64,000 nt of DNA from Candidatus Brachythrix odensensis (GTDB taxonomy: Bacteria; Chloroflexota; Anaerolineae; J036; Brachytrichaceae). The notes beneath the pieces were generated by a model. It saw only the letters and a program-made list of their open reading frames with translations, did not search any database and was not told where the DNA came from. Positions within the stretch are counted from its first letter, which is position 1; every line of letters starts with the position of its first letter. Position numbers and translations under genes: made by a program. Below, piece by piece: positions 34,901 through 43,312 of this stretch. The stretch spans positions 372,001 to 436,000 of the forward strand of contig JADKDT010000002.1 of NCBI GenBank assembly GCA_016714465.1, read 5' to 3'.

Positions 34901-35519
34901 CGGCGACGGCTGGGCCTATGACATCGGCTACGGCGGCCTGGACCATGTTCTGGCGACCGGCAAGAACGTCAAGATCCTGGTGATGGACACCGAGGTCTAT
35001 TCGAACACCGGCGGTCAGGCCTCCAAGGCCACCCCGCTCGGCGCGGTGGCGAAGTTCGCCGCCTCAGGCAAGGCCATGCGCAAGAAGGACCTGGGCATGC
35101 TCGCCATGAGCTACGGCCATGTCTATGTCGCCCAGATCGCGATGGGCGCCAGCGACGCCCAGACAATCAAGGCGATCGCCGAGGCCGAGGCCTTCGACGG
35201 GCCGGCCCTCGTCATCGCCTACAGTCACTGCATCGCCCACGGCATCGATATGACCCAGGGCCTGCGCCAGCAGAAGCTGGCGGTTGATTCAACGTATTGG
35301 CCGCTGTATCGCTATGACCCGCGTCTGCGGGCCCAGGGCAAGAACCCGCTCCAGCTCGACAGCGGGCCGGCCAAGATCGCGTTCAAGGATTACGCCAACA
35401 ACGAACAGCGTTACCGGATTCTGGCGCAGAGTTACCCCGCCCACGCCGATGAGCTCATGGCCATGGCGCAGACGGCGGTGACTGAGCACTACAAGCGCTA
35501 CGAGGAGCTAGCCAAATGA
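31944..35519 (+). CDS. nifJ: Pyruvate:ferredoxin (flavodoxin) oxidoreductase
   Basis: 1191 residues, the full single-chain PFOR. Domain I starts at FVTLEGNEAAASVAYRTSEVIAIYPITPSS (pyruvate/TPP site). A ferredoxin-like domain has two [4Fe-4S] motifs, CIQCGKCVFVCPHAV (from Cys700) and CTGCALCIEACPV (from Cys756). The proximal cluster begins CAGCGE (Cys831), and the TPP domain contains GDGWAYDIGYGGLDH and DTEVYSNTGGQASKATP. It converts pyruvate and CoA to acetyl-CoA, CO2 and reduced ferredoxin in the anaerobic cytoplasm. Its stop overlaps the next ATG. Followed by the Hox hydrogenase operon, it likely feeds electrons into hydrogen metabolism. Confidence 0.96.
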   Translation: MESSSPFVTLEGNEAAASVAYRTSEVIAIYPITPSSGMSELSDQWSAAGKRNLWGTVPIVQEMQSEGGAAGAVHGALQTGSLATTFTSSQGLLLMIPNMHKIAGELTSAVFQVAARSLAAQGLSIFGDHSDVMQTRSTGWAMLFANSVQEVGDLAAISFASTLESRIPFLHVFDGFRTSSEVNKILPLSDDDLRGLIDDKLITAHRNRALTPDNPVMRGTAQNPDMYFQGREASNPFYLATPTIVQNVMDLFAKITGRQYHLFDYAGAPDADRVIVIMGSGAETVEDTANYLNARGEKVGVLKIRLFRPFSVEHFIHALPASVRGIAVLDRCKEPGSAGEPLYQDIATAITEARFSDHLQTAANLRTLVGGRYGLSSKEFTPAMVKAVFDELKKAQPKNHFTIGIDDDVTFTSLAWDPAFDIEPAETVRAMCWGLGADGTVGANKNSIKIIGEETDNYAQGYFVYDSKKSGARTVSHLRFGPKPIHAPYLISHANFIGVHQFGFFERYDVLATAAEGAVVLINSVYDAETVFSKLPKRAQVQILDKKLKLYVIDAYKVAEEAEMGNRINTVMQVCFFAISGVLPRDEAIARIKDAIRKTYAKRGESVVLKNFVAVDKSLEHMHPVTIAENTVANGAAVPPTVPLNAPDFIQKVTAKMMAGDGDLLPVSAIPIDGTYPTGTTQWERRNIAQDVPVWDADLCIQCGKCVFVCPHAVIRAKVYDPALLAGAPETFKSTDARWKEMPGQRYSLQVAVEDCTGCALCIEACPVKDKTQVGRRAINMAEQFPIRETEAANWEFFKELPEVKREDSVVFTNVKNSQLLQPLFEFSGACAGCGETPYLRLLSALYGDRLVIANATGCSSIYGGNLPTTPWSQNKVGRGPAWSNSLFEDNAEFGLGMRLTLDQQTTMARERLTALRETVGAEATDALLNANQTDDKGINAQRERVLALKATLQTMTAAGGAPAEAAHLLQEVADALVRKSVWIVGGDGWAYDIGYGGLDHVLATGKNVKILVMDTEVYSNTGGQASKATPLGAVAKFAASGKAMRKKDLGMLAMSYGHVYVAQIAMGASDAQTIKAIAEAEAFDGPALVIAYSHCIAHGIDMTQGLRQQKLAVDSTYWPLYRYDPRLRAQGKNPLQLDSGPAKIAFKDYANNEQRYRILAQSYPAHADELMAMAQTAVTEHYKRYEELAK

Positions 35520-36538
35520 TCGACCTGTCAACCACCTACATGGGCCTGAAGCTGGCCCACCCGCTGGTGCCGTCGGCGTCGCCGCTGGCGCGAAATCTGG
35601 ATGGGATCAAGCGGCTCGAGGATGCCGGCGCGCCAGCCATCGTCCTGCCCTCGCTGTTCGAGGAGCAGATCGAGCAGGAGAGCCACTCCCTGAATCACTT
35701 CATGAGCTATGGGGCCGAGAGCTTCAACGAAGCGACGACCTACTTCCCAGAGATGGGGACCTACAACACCGGCCCCGATCACTACCTGGAACTCATCCAC
35801 CAGGCCAAGAAGGCCGCCCATATCCCCATCATCGCCAGCCTGAACGGCGTGACGGACGGGGCCTGGATCGACTACGCCCGTCGCATTCAGCAAGCCGGCG
35901 CAGACGCGCTCGAGCTGAACATCTACTATGTCCCGGCCGATCCGAAGATCAGCGCCGATCAGGTCGAGCGGCGCTACATCGACGCGCTGTTTCATGTCAA
36001 ACGGACTGTCACCATTCCGGTGGCGGTCAAGCTCAGCCCGTACTTCAGCGCGATGGGCAACATGGCCAAGCGGCTGTCCGATTCGGGAGCCAACGCCCTG
36101 GTGCTGTTCAACCGCTTCTACCAGCCCGACTTCGACCTGGACAACTATGAAGTCGTGCCGCATCTGGTCCTGAGCGACTCGGACGAGCTGCGCCTGCCGC
36201 TGCGCTGGATCGCCATCCTATACAAGCGGGTGGCCTCTGACCTGGCGCTGACGACTGGCGTCCACACCCATCTTGACACAATCAAGGGCCTGATGGCCGG
36301 CGCCGCCGTGGTGATGGTGGCGAGCGAACTCCTTGCCAACGGCACCAAGCGCATCGGCGAGATCCTGCACGATCTGCAGGGCTGGATGGCTGAGCGCGAA
36401 TATGTCTCGGTCCGCCAGATGCGCGGCAGCATGAGCCAGGCCCACGTGCGCAACCCGGCCATGTTCGAGCGCGCCAATTACATGAAGACCCTGGATTCGT
36501 GGCGGCCGGACCCGGTCGGCCAGTCGCTGTCGCGCTAA
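35516..36538 (+). CDS. Dihydroorotate dehydrogenase-like flavoprotein
   Basis: 340 residues, a class 1 DHOD-like FMN TIM barrel: MIDLSTTYMGLKLAHPLVPSASPL at the start, VKLSPYFSAMGNMAKRLSDSGANALVLFNRF in the FMN region and GVHTHLDTIKGLMAGAAVVMVASELL near the C-terminus. It overlaps the PFOR stop by four bases (ATGA). This type is repeatedly found next to PFOR genes in anaerobes and is probably not the pyrimidine enzyme; the actual electron donor or acceptor is not established. Confidence 0.85.
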   Translation: MIDLSTTYMGLKLAHPLVPSASPLARNLDGIKRLEDAGAPAIVLPSLFEEQIEQESHSLNHFMSYGAESFNEATTYFPEMGTYNTGPDHYLELIHQAKKAAHIPIIASLNGVTDGAWIDYARRIQQAGADALELNIYYVPADPKISADQVERRYIDALFHVKRTVTIPVAVKLSPYFSAMGNMAKRLSDSGANALVLFNRFYQPDFDLDNYEVVPHLVLSDSDELRLPLRWIAILYKRVASDLALTTGVHTHLDTIKGLMAGAAVVMVASELLANGTKRIGEILHDLQGWMAEREYVSVRQMRGSMSQAHVRNPAMFERANYMKTLDSWRPDPVGQSLSR

Positions 36539-36623
36539 AATTCACTGTGTTCGGAAACGGATTCGTCGCCGCTGAATCAACAAAGATCGTTATCCGATTT
36601 GATCCGGTGGCAGGAGAAACACT

Positions 36624-37202
36624 ATGACCGCACCCGCTGGCCCGCCCAGGCCGGCCCCCGCGCCGCCCGCTGGCCCGCCCCGGCCGGCTTCGGCGTCGGC
36701 CGCCGCCCCCACCGCCACACCGCCCGCCGCCGTCGACAAGCGCACGAAGCTGGTCGAGGCGACGATGCGCCGGCACGGGTTCCGCGGCAACGCCCTGATT
36801 GAGACGCTGCACACCGCCCAGGAAGCGTACGGATTTCTTGACGACGACTTGTTGCGCCTGGTCGCCAAGACCCTCAAGCTCCCGCTGAGCAAGGTCTACG
36901 GCGTCGCGACGTTCTACAACCTCTTCACCCTCAAGCCGGCCGGGAAACACGCTTGCGTCGTGTGCCTGGGCACAGCCTGCTACATCAAAGGCGCCGGGCG
37001 TCTGATGGACACGCTGCACCGCGAGCTTGGCCTGAGCGCCGGAGCCACGACGCCCAACGGAAATCTCTCACTTCTGACCGCGCGCTGCTTCGGATCGTGC
37101 GCGATGGCCCCCGCCGCCGTCATCGACGGCGAGATGACGGGCAAGATCGCGCCGGATGCGATGGTGACCCGGCTGCGGAAGCTCGCGGAGGACGCCTCAT
37201 GA
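36624..37202 (+). CDS. hoxE: Bidirectional [NiFe] hydrogenase diaphorase subunit HoxE (NuoE-like)
   Basis: 192 residues. The N-terminal 40 are almost only Ala/Pro/Gly/Arg (GPPRPAPAPPAGPPRPA), unlike typical HoxE. The thioredoxin-like [2Fe-2S] domain follows, with the four ligands in CLGTACYIKG and CFGSCAMAP and the helical YGVATFYNLFTLKP signature. It passes electrons within the NAD(H)-linked diaphorase module. CAGGAG just upstream supports the ATG at 36624. Its stop overlaps the hoxF ATG. Confidence 0.92.
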   Translation: MTAPAGPPRPAPAPPAGPPRPASASAAAPTATPPAAVDKRTKLVEATMRRHGFRGNALIETLHTAQEAYGFLDDDLLRLVAKTLKLPLSKVYGVATFYNLFTLKPAGKHACVVCLGTACYIKGAGRLMDTLHRELGLSAGATTPNGNLSLLTARCFGSCAMAPAAVIDGEMTGKIAPDAMVTRLRKLAEDAS

Positions 37203-38866
37203 CCCCTGAAGAACTGGATCGCACCCGCGAACGCGAGCAGGCCGCGGACGCCAATTTTGAGCATCATGTTCACGTCTGCGTCGGCACGGCCTGCGAAGCG
37301 CTCGGGAGCGAAGCGATTGCGAAGAATATCGAATCAGAGCTGAAGGCCGCCGGCCGAGACGGCAAGATCAAGGTCCGCTGCGTGGGTTGCCCGGGTCTGT
37401 GCGCGCTTGGCCCCCTGGTGGAAGTCGAGGCGAAAGACAAGCCCGCGGATGAACCCGCCACGCTGTACCAATATGTCAAGCCCGAGGACGCCAAGGAGAT
37501 CGCCGCCTCGATCGGCGGCGCCCCGGCGACGCGCCTGCAGGCTGACACGCGCCAGCCCTTCTTCACGCGCCAGACCAAGATCGTGCTCGAGAACTGCGGC
37601 CGGATCGATCCGGAGCGGATCGAGGACTACATCGCCGCGGACGGCTTTCAGGCCCTCGAGAAGGCGCTCTTCGAGATGGAGCCGCAGGAAGTCATCGACG
37701 AAATCAGCAAGAGCGGCCTGCGCGGCCGCGGCGGCGCCGGCTTCCCCACCGGCCTGAAGTGGGCGACCGTGGCAAAGTCCAACTCGCCCGCCGTAAGCCG
37801 CGTGCCGGATGATATCCTGGCTCGCAAGTTCGTGATCTGCAACGGCGACGAGGGAGATCCCGGCGCTTTCATGGATCGCAGCACGATGGAAGGCGACCCG
37901 TTCCGGATCATCGAGGGCATGCTCCTGGCCGGTTACGCGGTCGGCGCGGGCAAGGGCTACGTGTATGTGCGGGCCGAATACCCGCTGGCCGTCAAGCGGC
38001 TGCGCTCGGCGATACGCCAGGCCCAGCGCGGCGGCATGCTCGGGGCCAACATCATGGGCTCGGGCTTCAACTTCGACATCGACGTCCGGCTGGGCGCCGG
38101 CGCGTTTGTGTGCGGCGAGGAAACGTCGCTGATCGCCTCAATTGAAGGCGGGCGCGGCACGCCTCGCCCGCGTCCGCCCTTCCCCGCCGAGTCCGGGCTG
38201 TGGGGCTGCCCCACCCTGATCAACAACGTCGAAACCATGGCCAACATCGCCCCGATCATCCGTCGCGGCGCGGCCTGGTTCGCCGGCATCGGCACGGAGA
38301 AGAGCAAGGGCACCAAGGTCTTCGCGCTGACCGGGCAGGTGAACAATACCGGCCTGATTGAAGTGCCCATGGGCATCAGCCTGCGCGAGATCGTCTTTGA
38401 CATCGGCGGCGGGCTTCCCGAGGGACGCAGCTTTAAGGCCGTCCAGACCGGCGGCCCGTCCGGCGGCTGTATTCCCGCTCAGTATCTCGACATGAAGGTC
38501 GACTACGAATCGCTCGCCCAGGTCGGTTCGATCATGGGTTCGGGCGGAATGATCGTGATGGACGACCAGACCGACATGGTCGAGATCGCCCGCTTCTTCA
38601 TGGAATTCTGCATGGAAGAATCGTGCGGCAAGTGCGTGCCGTGCCGGGTGGGCACCGCCCAGATGCACGGGCTCCTGACCCGCATAAGCGAGGGTAAAGC
38701 CACCCAGGCCCATCTCGACACGCTCACCGAGCTGTGCGACATGGTCCGCCGCACGAGTTTGTGCGGGCTGGGCCAGTCCGCTCCGAATCCGGTTTTGAGC
38801 ACACTCCGTTACTTCAAGAGCGAATACGAGAGCAAGCTGGTCAAGGATGGTCAACATGAGCGCTAA
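37199..38866 (+). CDS. hoxF: Hydrogenase diaphorase subunit HoxF (NuoF-like, NADH- and FMN-binding)
   Basis: About 555 residues: an N-terminal thioredoxin-like [2Fe-2S] domain (HVCVGTACEALG, VRCVGCPGLCALGP), then the NuoF core with GLRGRGGAGFPTGLKW and CNGDEGDPGAFMDR for NADH/FMN. The SLBB and C-terminal [4Fe-4S] domain has ESCGKCVPCRVGT near residue 475. It is the NAD(H)-reactive subunit. The ATG at 37199 overlaps the hoxE stop (ATGA). The longer open frame to 36953 is a shadow over hoxE. Confidence 0.95.
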   Translation: MTPEELDRTREREQAADANFEHHVHVCVGTACEALGSEAIAKNIESELKAAGRDGKIKVRCVGCPGLCALGPLVEVEAKDKPADEPATLYQYVKPEDAKEIAASIGGAPATRLQADTRQPFFTRQTKIVLENCGRIDPERIEDYIAADGFQALEKALFEMEPQEVIDEISKSGLRGRGGAGFPTGLKWATVAKSNSPAVSRVPDDILARKFVICNGDEGDPGAFMDRSTMEGDPFRIIEGMLLAGYAVGAGKGYVYVRAEYPLAVKRLRSAIRQAQRGGMLGANIMGSGFNFDIDVRLGAGAFVCGEETSLIASIEGGRGTPRPRPPFPAESGLWGCPTLINNVETMANIAPIIRRGAAWFAGIGTEKSKGTKVFALTGQVNNTGLIEVPMGISLREIVFDIGGGLPEGRSFKAVQTGGPSGGCIPAQYLDMKVDYESLAQVGSIMGSGGMIVMDDQTDMVEIARFFMEFCMEESCGKCVPCRVGTAQMHGLLTRISEGKATQAHLDTLTELCDMVRRTSLCGLGQSAPNPVLSTLRYFKSEYESKLVKDGQHER

Positions 38867-39572
38867 GACACTTACCATCAACGGCAAACCGGTCAGCGCG
38901 CGCGAGGATGAGACCATCCTGGACGCCGCGCGGGATGCCGGCGTTGTGATGCCGACCCTGTGCCACCTGGACGGTTTGACCGACATCGGCGCCTGCCGGA
39001 TGTGCCTGGTCGAGGTGACTGGGATCAACAAACTGTTGCCCGCCTGCACGACCAGGGTCGCCGAGGGCATGGAGGTCAGGACCGACACCGAGCAGTTGCG
39101 CAAGTACCGAAGAATGACGGTCGAACTGCTCTTCGCCGAGCGCAACCATGTGTGCGCGGGCTGCGTCGCCAACAATCACTGCGAACTGCAGGATGTCGGC
39201 ATCGCGGTCGGGATGGACCACGTCCGATATGACTATCTCTTTCCAAAACACGATGTGGATCTCACCCACACCCAGTTCGGGATGGATCAGAACCGCTGCA
39301 TCCTGTGCCAGCGTTGCGTGCGCGTGTGCGACGAGATCGAAGGCGCCCACACCTGGGATGTCCTTGGGCGCGGGGTGAAGGCGCGGGTCATCACCGACCT
39401 CAACCAGCCCTGGGGCGAATCGCTGAGCTGCACTTCGTGCGGCAAATGCGTGATGGCCTGCCCCACCGGCGCGATCTTCAAGCTCGGTTCGACCGTTGAA
39501 GAGAGCGTGAAGGATCGCAGCAAGCTCGCGTTCCTCAAGAATGCGCGCGACAAGAAGCAATGGGTGATGTAA
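38856..39572 (+). CDS. hoxU: Hydrogenase diaphorase subunit HoxU (NuoG-like iron-sulfur protein)
   Basis: About 238 residues carrying electron-transfer clusters: a plant-type [2Fe-2S] site (CHLDGLTDIGACRMC...CTT), the His-Cys3 cluster (HVCAGCVANNHCELQ) and two [4Fe-4S] sites (CILCQRCVRVCDE and CTSCGKCVMACP). It links the diaphorase to the hydrogenase module. The ATG at 38856 has AAGGATGG at good spacing and overlaps the end of hoxF; an ATG at 38847 is possible but has no room for a ribosome site. Confidence 0.95.
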   Translation: MSAKTLTINGKPVSAREDETILDAARDAGVVMPTLCHLDGLTDIGACRMCLVEVTGINKLLPACTTRVAEGMEVRTDTEQLRKYRRMTVELLFAERNHVCAGCVANNHCELQDVGIAVGMDHVRYDYLFPKHDVDLTHTQFGMDQNRCILCQRCVRVCDEIEGAHTWDVLGRGVKARVITDLNQPWGESLSCTSCGKCVMACPTGAIFKLGSTVEESVKDRSKLAFLKNARDKKQWVM

Positions 39573-39600
39573 TCGCTCGCGCGCCCTTGCGCGCGAGTGA
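39573..39600. repeat. Hairpin between hoxU and hoxY
   Basis: TCGCTCGCGCGC pairs with GCGCGCGAGTGA (one G-T pair) around a CCTT loop, starting directly after the hoxU stop. No T-tract. It marks the junction between diaphorase (EFU) and hydrogenase (YH) genes. Confidence 0.55.
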
Positions 39601-39612
39601 TGAGGTGAGAGC

Positions 39613-40158
39613 ATGAGCAAATTGAGATTCGCAACCGTATGGATGGGTGGCTGCTCCGGGTGCCACATGTCCTTCCTCGATCTGGATGAGTGGCTGATTC
39701 CGTTGGCTGACCTGATCGAGGTGGTGTATTCCCCGATTGTCGACATCAAGCAGTTCCCCGCGAACGTCGATGTCACGCTCGTGGAGGGCGCGATCGCCAA
39801 CCGCGACAACCTGGAGTTGATCCACATCATCCGCCGAAACACCAAGGTTCTGGCGTCGTTTGGCGATTGCGCGGTGACCTCCAACGTCACCGGGATGCGC
39901 AACCCGCTGGGCGGGCCTGAGGTCGTCCTCGACCGGGCCTATCGCGACGCGCAACTGCTGCGCCCCCAGATTCCCGATGACGAAGGCATTGTGCCGCCGC
40001 TGATTGCGCGCGTGGCGCCGGTGCACGCCATCGTGCCGGTCGACCTGTACATACCGGGCTGCCCGCCCTCGGCCAAGCGCATCCGAGCTGTGCTCGAACA
40101 GATCGTCGCCGGCAAGCCGGTGGAGATGATCGGCCGGGAGATGCTGAAGTTCGGCTAA
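39613..40158 (+). CDS. hoxY: Bidirectional [NiFe] hydrogenase small subunit HoxY
   Basis: 181 residues, the short small subunit typical of group 3d hydrogenases with one proximal [4Fe-4S] cluster. Ligand motifs: WMGGCSGCHMSFLD (Cys14, Cys17), ASFGDCAVTSNV and IPGCPPSAKRI. It carries electrons from the NiFe site to HoxU. There is no Tat signal, so it is cytoplasmic. GAGGTGAGAGC lies before the ATG. A family palindrome separates it from hoxH. Confidence 0.94.
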   Translation: MSKLRFATVWMGGCSGCHMSFLDLDEWLIPLADLIEVVYSPIVDIKQFPANVDVTLVEGAIANRDNLELIHIIRRNTKVLASFGDCAVTSNVTGMRNPLGGPEVVLDRAYRDAQLLRPQIPDDEGIVPPLIARVAPVHAIVPVDLYIPGCPPSAKRIRAVLEQIVAGKPVEMIGREMLKFG

Positions 40159-40180
40159 GAACAGCCCGCAATATCGCTGC

Positions 40181-40223
40181 CGGAGGGGATATCCCCCGGC
40201 GGAGCCGGGGGATATCCCCTCCG
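40181..40223. repeat. Intergenic palindrome between hoxY and hoxH, GGCGGAGCC core
   Basis: Perfect 20-bp stem (40181-40200 with 40204-40223) and GGA triloop. It sits between two subunits of one enzyme, an unexpected place for a terminator. Confidence 0.85.
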
Positions 40224-40267
40224 AAGAGCGAATTGGCAGGCGTTCCAGGACCCAGTGGAGACAAAAC

Positions 40268-41708
40268 ATGACTCAAAGAATCGTCATTGATCCGGTGACC
40301 CGCATCGAGGGGCACGCCAAGATCGATCTTCCTCGATGAGGCGGGCAACGTCTCCGACGCGCGCTTTCATGTCGTGGAATTCCGCGGTTTCGAGAAGTTT
40401 TGCGAAGGGCGGCCCATCGGCGAGATGGCGGGCATCACTGCCCGCATCTGCGGCATCTGCCCGATCAGCCACATTCTGGCATCGGCCAAGACCGGCGACG
40501 ACGTGCTGACCGTCGAGATCCCGCCGACGGCCGAGAAACTGCGCCGGATGATGAACCTCGGACAGTTCACCCAGTCGCATGCGCTGAGCTTCTTCCACCT
40601 GAGCTCGCCCGATTTTCTGCTCGGATGGGACAGCGACCCGGCCGCCCGCAATGTCTTTGGCTTGATCGCCAAGGATCCCGAGCTCGCCCGAGCCGGCATC
40701 CGCCTGCGCCAGTTTGGCCAGGAAGTGATCGAGCTGCTCGGCGGCAAGAAGATCCACCCCGCCTGGGCGGTCCCCGGCGGCGTGCGCGAGCCGCTCAGCA
40801 AGGACGCCCACAAGCACATTCTTGACCGGTTGCCCGAGGCCCGCGCGACCGCGGTCCTGGCCCTCAACATGTTCAAGAAGATGCTGGACGGGACAAAGGA
40901 AGAGGGCGAGAACTTCGGCAAGTTCCGCTCACTTTTCATCGGTCTGGTCAGCCGTGAAGGCGCCTTGTGGGAGCACTATGACGGTGTCCTGCGCGTTGTT
41001 GACAGCGACGGCAACATCCTGGTCGACAATCTGGACCCGCGCCGCTACAGCGAGATCATCGGCGAAGTGGTCGAGCCGTACTCGTATCTCAAGTCGCCCT
41101 ACTACAAGCCGATGGGCTATCCCCAGGGCATGTATCGGGTGGGTCCGTTGGCCCGCCTGAACGTGTGCACCCGGATCGGCACGCCCCTTGCGGATGCCGA
41201 GCTGGCCGAGTATCGCCAGCGGGTTGGGAGCGGCGGGATCGTGACCTCGTCGTTCATGTATCACTATGCCCGCCTGGTCGAGATCATGGCCGCGCTCGAG
41301 CGCATCGGGATGCTCCTGCACGAACCGGACATCCTTTCGACGCGGGTTCGCAGCGGCGGAAGCATCAACAAGCTCGAGGGCGTGGGCGTGAGCGAGGCCC
41401 CGCGCGGCACGCTGTTCCATCACTATCACGTCGACGAGAACGGGCTGATCAAGAAGGTCAACTTGATCGTCGCGACCGGCAACAACAACATCGCGATGAA
41501 CCGCACGGTCAAACAGATCGCGCAGCACTACATCACGAATGTCAAGGACGGCGTGATTCCGGAAGGGCTGCTCAACCGGGTCGAGGGCGGCATCCGCTGC
41601 TATGACCCGTGCCTGAGTTGCTCGACCCACGCCTATGGCCAGATGCCGATGCAGGTGAGCGTCTTGGACGCCGCCGGCAACGTGCTGGCCCAGCGCACCC
41701 GAGATTAA
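40268..41708 (+). CDS. hoxH: Bidirectional [NiFe] hydrogenase large subunit HoxH (frameshifted near N-terminus)
   Basis: About 480 residues once repaired. The start MTQRIVIDPVTRIEGHAKID is clear, but the frame breaks at about 40322-40328; the continuation reads IFLDEAGNVSDARFHVVEFRGFE. A deficit of two bases restores AKID-IFLDE. The NiFe ligands are both present: L1 RICGICPISHI and L2 DPCLSCSTH, followed by a 25-residue tail (AYGQMPMQVSVLDAAGN...) to be removed after His by the maturation protease encoded next. It is the catalytic H2-activating subunit of a group 3d enzyme. The break lies in an essential, otherwise intact gene, so consensus error is likely. Confidence 0.93.
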
Positions 41709-41709
41709 G

Positions 41710-42189
41710 GTGACCACGACCACGGGCCCGGAGCCGGTTGCGCAACGCTGCGCGCTGGTGATCGGATACGGCAACACGCTGCGGAGCGATGATGGCGCCG
41801 GCCCGTTCGTCGCGCGCGCGCTCGAGGCGCGCGTCCCCGCGGGGACGCGCGTTCTCGACGCCCACCAGTTGACGCCCGAGATGGCCATCGCCATCAGCGC
41901 CGCTGCGCGGGTGATCTTCGTCGACGCGGTCGACGCCGCGCCGCATGAATCGGCGCCTCGGGTCTCCCGGTTGGAACCTCAGCCGGGCGCCGACCCCCTC
42001 AATCCCCATGCCAGCGATCCCGGCAGCCTGCTGTGGCTGGCCAAAACGCTGTTTGGAGGCGCGCCCGAGGCCTGGCTGGTCGCCATCCCGGGCGTCGAAT
42101 TTGGCTTTGGCGAAGAACTGTCGCCAGTCGCGGCGCGGGCGAGCGCCGACGCCATCGTTCAGGTAGAAGCACTGCTCGCCCGCATCTGA
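41710..42189 (+). CDS. hoxW: Hydrogenase maturation endopeptidase HoxW (HyaD/HycI family)
   Basis: 159 residues. The family signature is VIGYGNTLRSDDGAGPFVARAL with the Asp that binds Ni through the HoxH precursor. A second acidic site lies in IFVDAVDA, and the C-terminal His/Glu-type region is PGVEFGFGEELSP. It cleaves the C-terminal peptide of HoxH after NiFe cofactor insertion. The GTG start at 41710 follows the hoxH stop by one base, consistent with coupling. Confidence 0.88.
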   Translation: MTTTTGPEPVAQRCALVIGYGNTLRSDDGAGPFVARALEARVPAGTRVLDAHQLTPEMAIAISAAARVIFVDAVDAAPHESAPRVSRLEPQPGADPLNPHASDPGSLLWLAKTLFGGAPEAWLVAIPGVEFGFGEELSPVAARASADAIVQVEALLARI

Positions 42190-42240
42190 TTACGCGCTAC
42201 GTCGGAAACAGCACCGCCGCGACGCGGAGGAGAAGGCAAC

Positions 42241-43311
42241 ATGCCTGTGACACATGGAAGCGCCATTGGGCGCGAGTCTCTCGAGTACCACGAGCGCCTG
42301 CCACATGGCAAGCTCCAGATCGTCCCCACCAAGCCGTGCAGCACCCAGCGCGATCTTTCGCTGGCGTACACCCCGGGCGTGGCCGAGCCCTGTCTGGCCA
42401 TTCACGACAACCCCGACGATGTGTATCGTTACACGGCCAAAGGCAACCTCGTCGCCGTAATCACCAACGGCACGGCGGTGCTCGGGCTGGGCAACATCGG
42501 CGCGGCCGCCGGCAAGCCGGTCATGGAAGGCAAAGCCCTGCTCTTCAAGCGCTTCGCCGACATCGACAGCATTGATATCGAGCTGGCCACCGAGGACGCC
42601 GACAAGATCATCGAGGCCGTCAAACTGATGGAGCCCACCTTCGGCGGGATCAACCTCGAGGACATCAAGGCTCCCGAATGCTTCTACATCGAGGAGCGCC
42701 TGCGCCAGGAGATGAACATCCCGGTCATGCACGACGATCAGCACGGCACCGCCATCATTTCCGGCGCAGCCGTCCTGAACACCCTCGAAATCACCGGCAA
42801 GGACATCAAGAAGGTGCGGGTGGTCATCAATGGGGCCGGCGCCGCGGCGCTCGCCTCGGCCCGCTTCTACGTGCTGCTGGGCATCCCGCGCGCGAATATC
42901 ATGGTCTGCGACAGCAAGGGCGTGGTCTTTCAGGGGCGGACGGTCGGGATGAACCGCTACAAGGAAGAGTTCGCCACCGACACCAAGGCGCGCACACTCG
43001 AAGAGGCCCTGGTCGGCGCTGATATCTTTGTCGGCCTCTCCATCGCCAACTGCGTGACGGCGGATATGGTCCGATCGATGGCAAAGGATCCGCTCATCAT
43101 GGCGATGGCGAACCCGGATCCTGAGATCAGCTACGACGAGGCCCGCGCTGCCCGGCCGGATGCCATTGTCGCGACCGGCCGCTCGGACTTCCCCAACCAG
43201 GTCAACAACGTGTTGGGCTTCCCCTACATCTTCCGCGGCGCGCTGGATGTGCGCGCGCGTCAGATCAACGAGGAGATGAAGGTCGCCGCCGCGCATGCGC
43301 TGGCGGATCTG
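42241..43311 (+). CDS. maeB: NADP-dependent malic enzyme (MaeB type), N-terminal malic domain (frameshifted)
   Basis: Malic enzyme domain: SLAYTPGVAEPCLAIHDNP, LGLGNIGAAAGKPVMEGKALLFKRFADID, the metal-binding MHDDQHGTAIISGAAVLN and the NAD(P) site VVINGAGAAALASA. It decarboxylates malate to pyruvate, which PFOR can use. GAGGAGAAGG before the ATG is a strong ribosome site. One extra G at GGG 43311-43313 breaks the frame: removing it gives LADLARQDVPEEVLKAYG and joins the second part. Confidence 0.9.
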
Positions 43312-43312
43312 G

